The notes under the pieces are model-generated. The model had not been told where the DNA came from. It saw only the letters and a program-made list of their open reading frames with translations, and ran no database searches. The translations under genes and the position numbers were made by a program. From NCBI GenBank assembly GCA_025055285.1, contig JANWXM010000002.1:124239-188238 (forward strand): a stretch of DNA of 64,000 bases, read 5' to 3'. The stretch comes from Saprospiraceae bacterium. Its GTDB lineage: Bacteria; Bacteroidota; Bacteroidia; Chitinophagales; Saprospiraceae. Position 1 is the first letter of the stretch. Each line of letters opens with the position of its first letter. Shown piece by piece: positions 63,761-64,000 of this stretch.

Positions 63761-64000
63761 ATGCGCTCCTCGCTCTTTTGGAGTTTACTGCTCCTGTGTT
63801 TCGCTGCTTGCCGCGAACGCCAAAGCGCGCCGCCGATAGCTTCGCCGTTAGAAGGGAAAGATATCCCTGCTGATTTCGTAGCCTTTTATCAAAAGTTTCA
63901 TGCCGATAGTGTCTTTCAGGTCCAACACATTAGCTGGCCGCTAGCAGGCCTAACGACAGAACCAGCACCCGATGGCACGCTTAGTTCAAAGCCCATTTAT
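63761..64000 (+). CDS. DUF4348-like lipoprotein, 3' part cut off by the window edge
   Basis: The first 80 codons are present. A lipoprotein signal (MRSSLFWSLLLLCFAAC, lipobox FAAC) is followed by DFVAFYQKFHADSVFQVQHISWPLAG. That pattern, DF-FY-KF--DS-FQ---I-(F/W)PL-G, is the opening of DUF4348 proteins of Bacteroidota. The function of that family is unknown. It probably shares a transcript with the thioesterase. Confidence 0.7.
   Translation, partial: MRSSLFWSLLLLCFAACRERQSAPPIASPLEGKDIPADFVAFYQKFHADSVFQVQHISWPLAGLTTEPAPDGTLSSKPIY

Overview
The window reads as ordinary chromosome of a Bacteroidota bacterium, most likely of the Saprospiria/Chitinophagales side. The signs are type IX secretion (T9SS) C-terminal sorting domains, SprB-type repeats, a TonB-dependent receptor, a DUF6029/Omp28 pair, the futalosine route to menaquinone, and promoters of the Bacteroidota type (TTTG, about 20 bp, TAnnTTTG). 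Start sites mostly lack Shine-Dalgarno sequences. No insertion sequence, integrase, CRISPR array or phage gene was seen. One acyltransferase gene is broken. No plasmid or replication origin signal was seen.

Layout. 1-6.3 kb (minus): a truncated secreted PKD protein, proC, an outer-membrane barrel and a two-domain M16 protease. 6.5-7.7 kb: an acyltransferase-3 pseudogene. 8.1-13.5 kb (minus): a 1790-residue secreted metzincin with eight SprB-like units and a T9SS tail. 14.3-16.6 kb (plus): a cystathionine beta-synthase-like enzyme followed by a serine-palmitoyltransferase-like enzyme, a good candidate for sulfonolipid (capnine) base synthesis. 16.9-20.8 kb (minus): acyl-CoA dehydrogenase, Omp28-like lipoprotein and DUF6029 barrel. 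21.3-24.2 kb: an unrecognised helical-repeat protein and a CPA2 antiporter. 24.2-28.0 kb (minus): a T9SS-exported GH5 glucanase and an orphan MoxR/Mg-chelatase-type ATPase. 28.2-30.3 kb (plus): Mrp and two DUF5362-like membrane proteins. 30.4-34.4 kb (minus): a GH13-GH31 fusion.

34.5-37.3 kb (minus): a GT2 glycosyltransferase, TrmH and a carbon-nitrogen hydrolase. 37.7-41.3 kb (plus): two secreted unknowns, a cobalamin adenosyltransferase and CorA, with a possible structured RNA between the unknowns. 41.5-43.9 kb (minus): a TonB-dependent receptor behind a clear TPP riboswitch and promoter. 44.4-46.4 kb (plus): a plant-type GDP-mannose 3,5-epimerase and MurQ. 46.4-47.6 kb (minus): lpxK and tRNA-Phe. 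47.7-51.2 kb (plus): an MtfA-like pseudoenzyme, RecO and two FkbM-type methyltransferases. 51.1-55.5 kb: a GH73-type glucosaminidase (minus), then an amino-sugar kinase, PfkA and a phosphohexomutase (plus). 55.6-59.9 kb (minus): a five-gene run of glycosyltransferase, mqnE, mqnA, msrA and nfu. 60.1-64 kb: a small DNA-binding-like protein, an M1 peptidase, a DUF6580 membrane protein, an acyl-CoA thioesterase and a truncated DUF4348-like lipoprotein.

Themes. Envelope work dominates: secreted glycan and protein degradation, lipid A (lpxK), wall recycling (murQ, amino-sugar kinase, phosphohexomutase, glucosaminidase) and a candidate sulfonolipid pair. The most promising items for follow-up are that pair, the GH13-GH31 fusion, the TPP-controlled receptor, the GDP-mannose epimerase and the structured intergenic element near 38.7 kb. 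All functional names come from motif reading by eye; no search was run.
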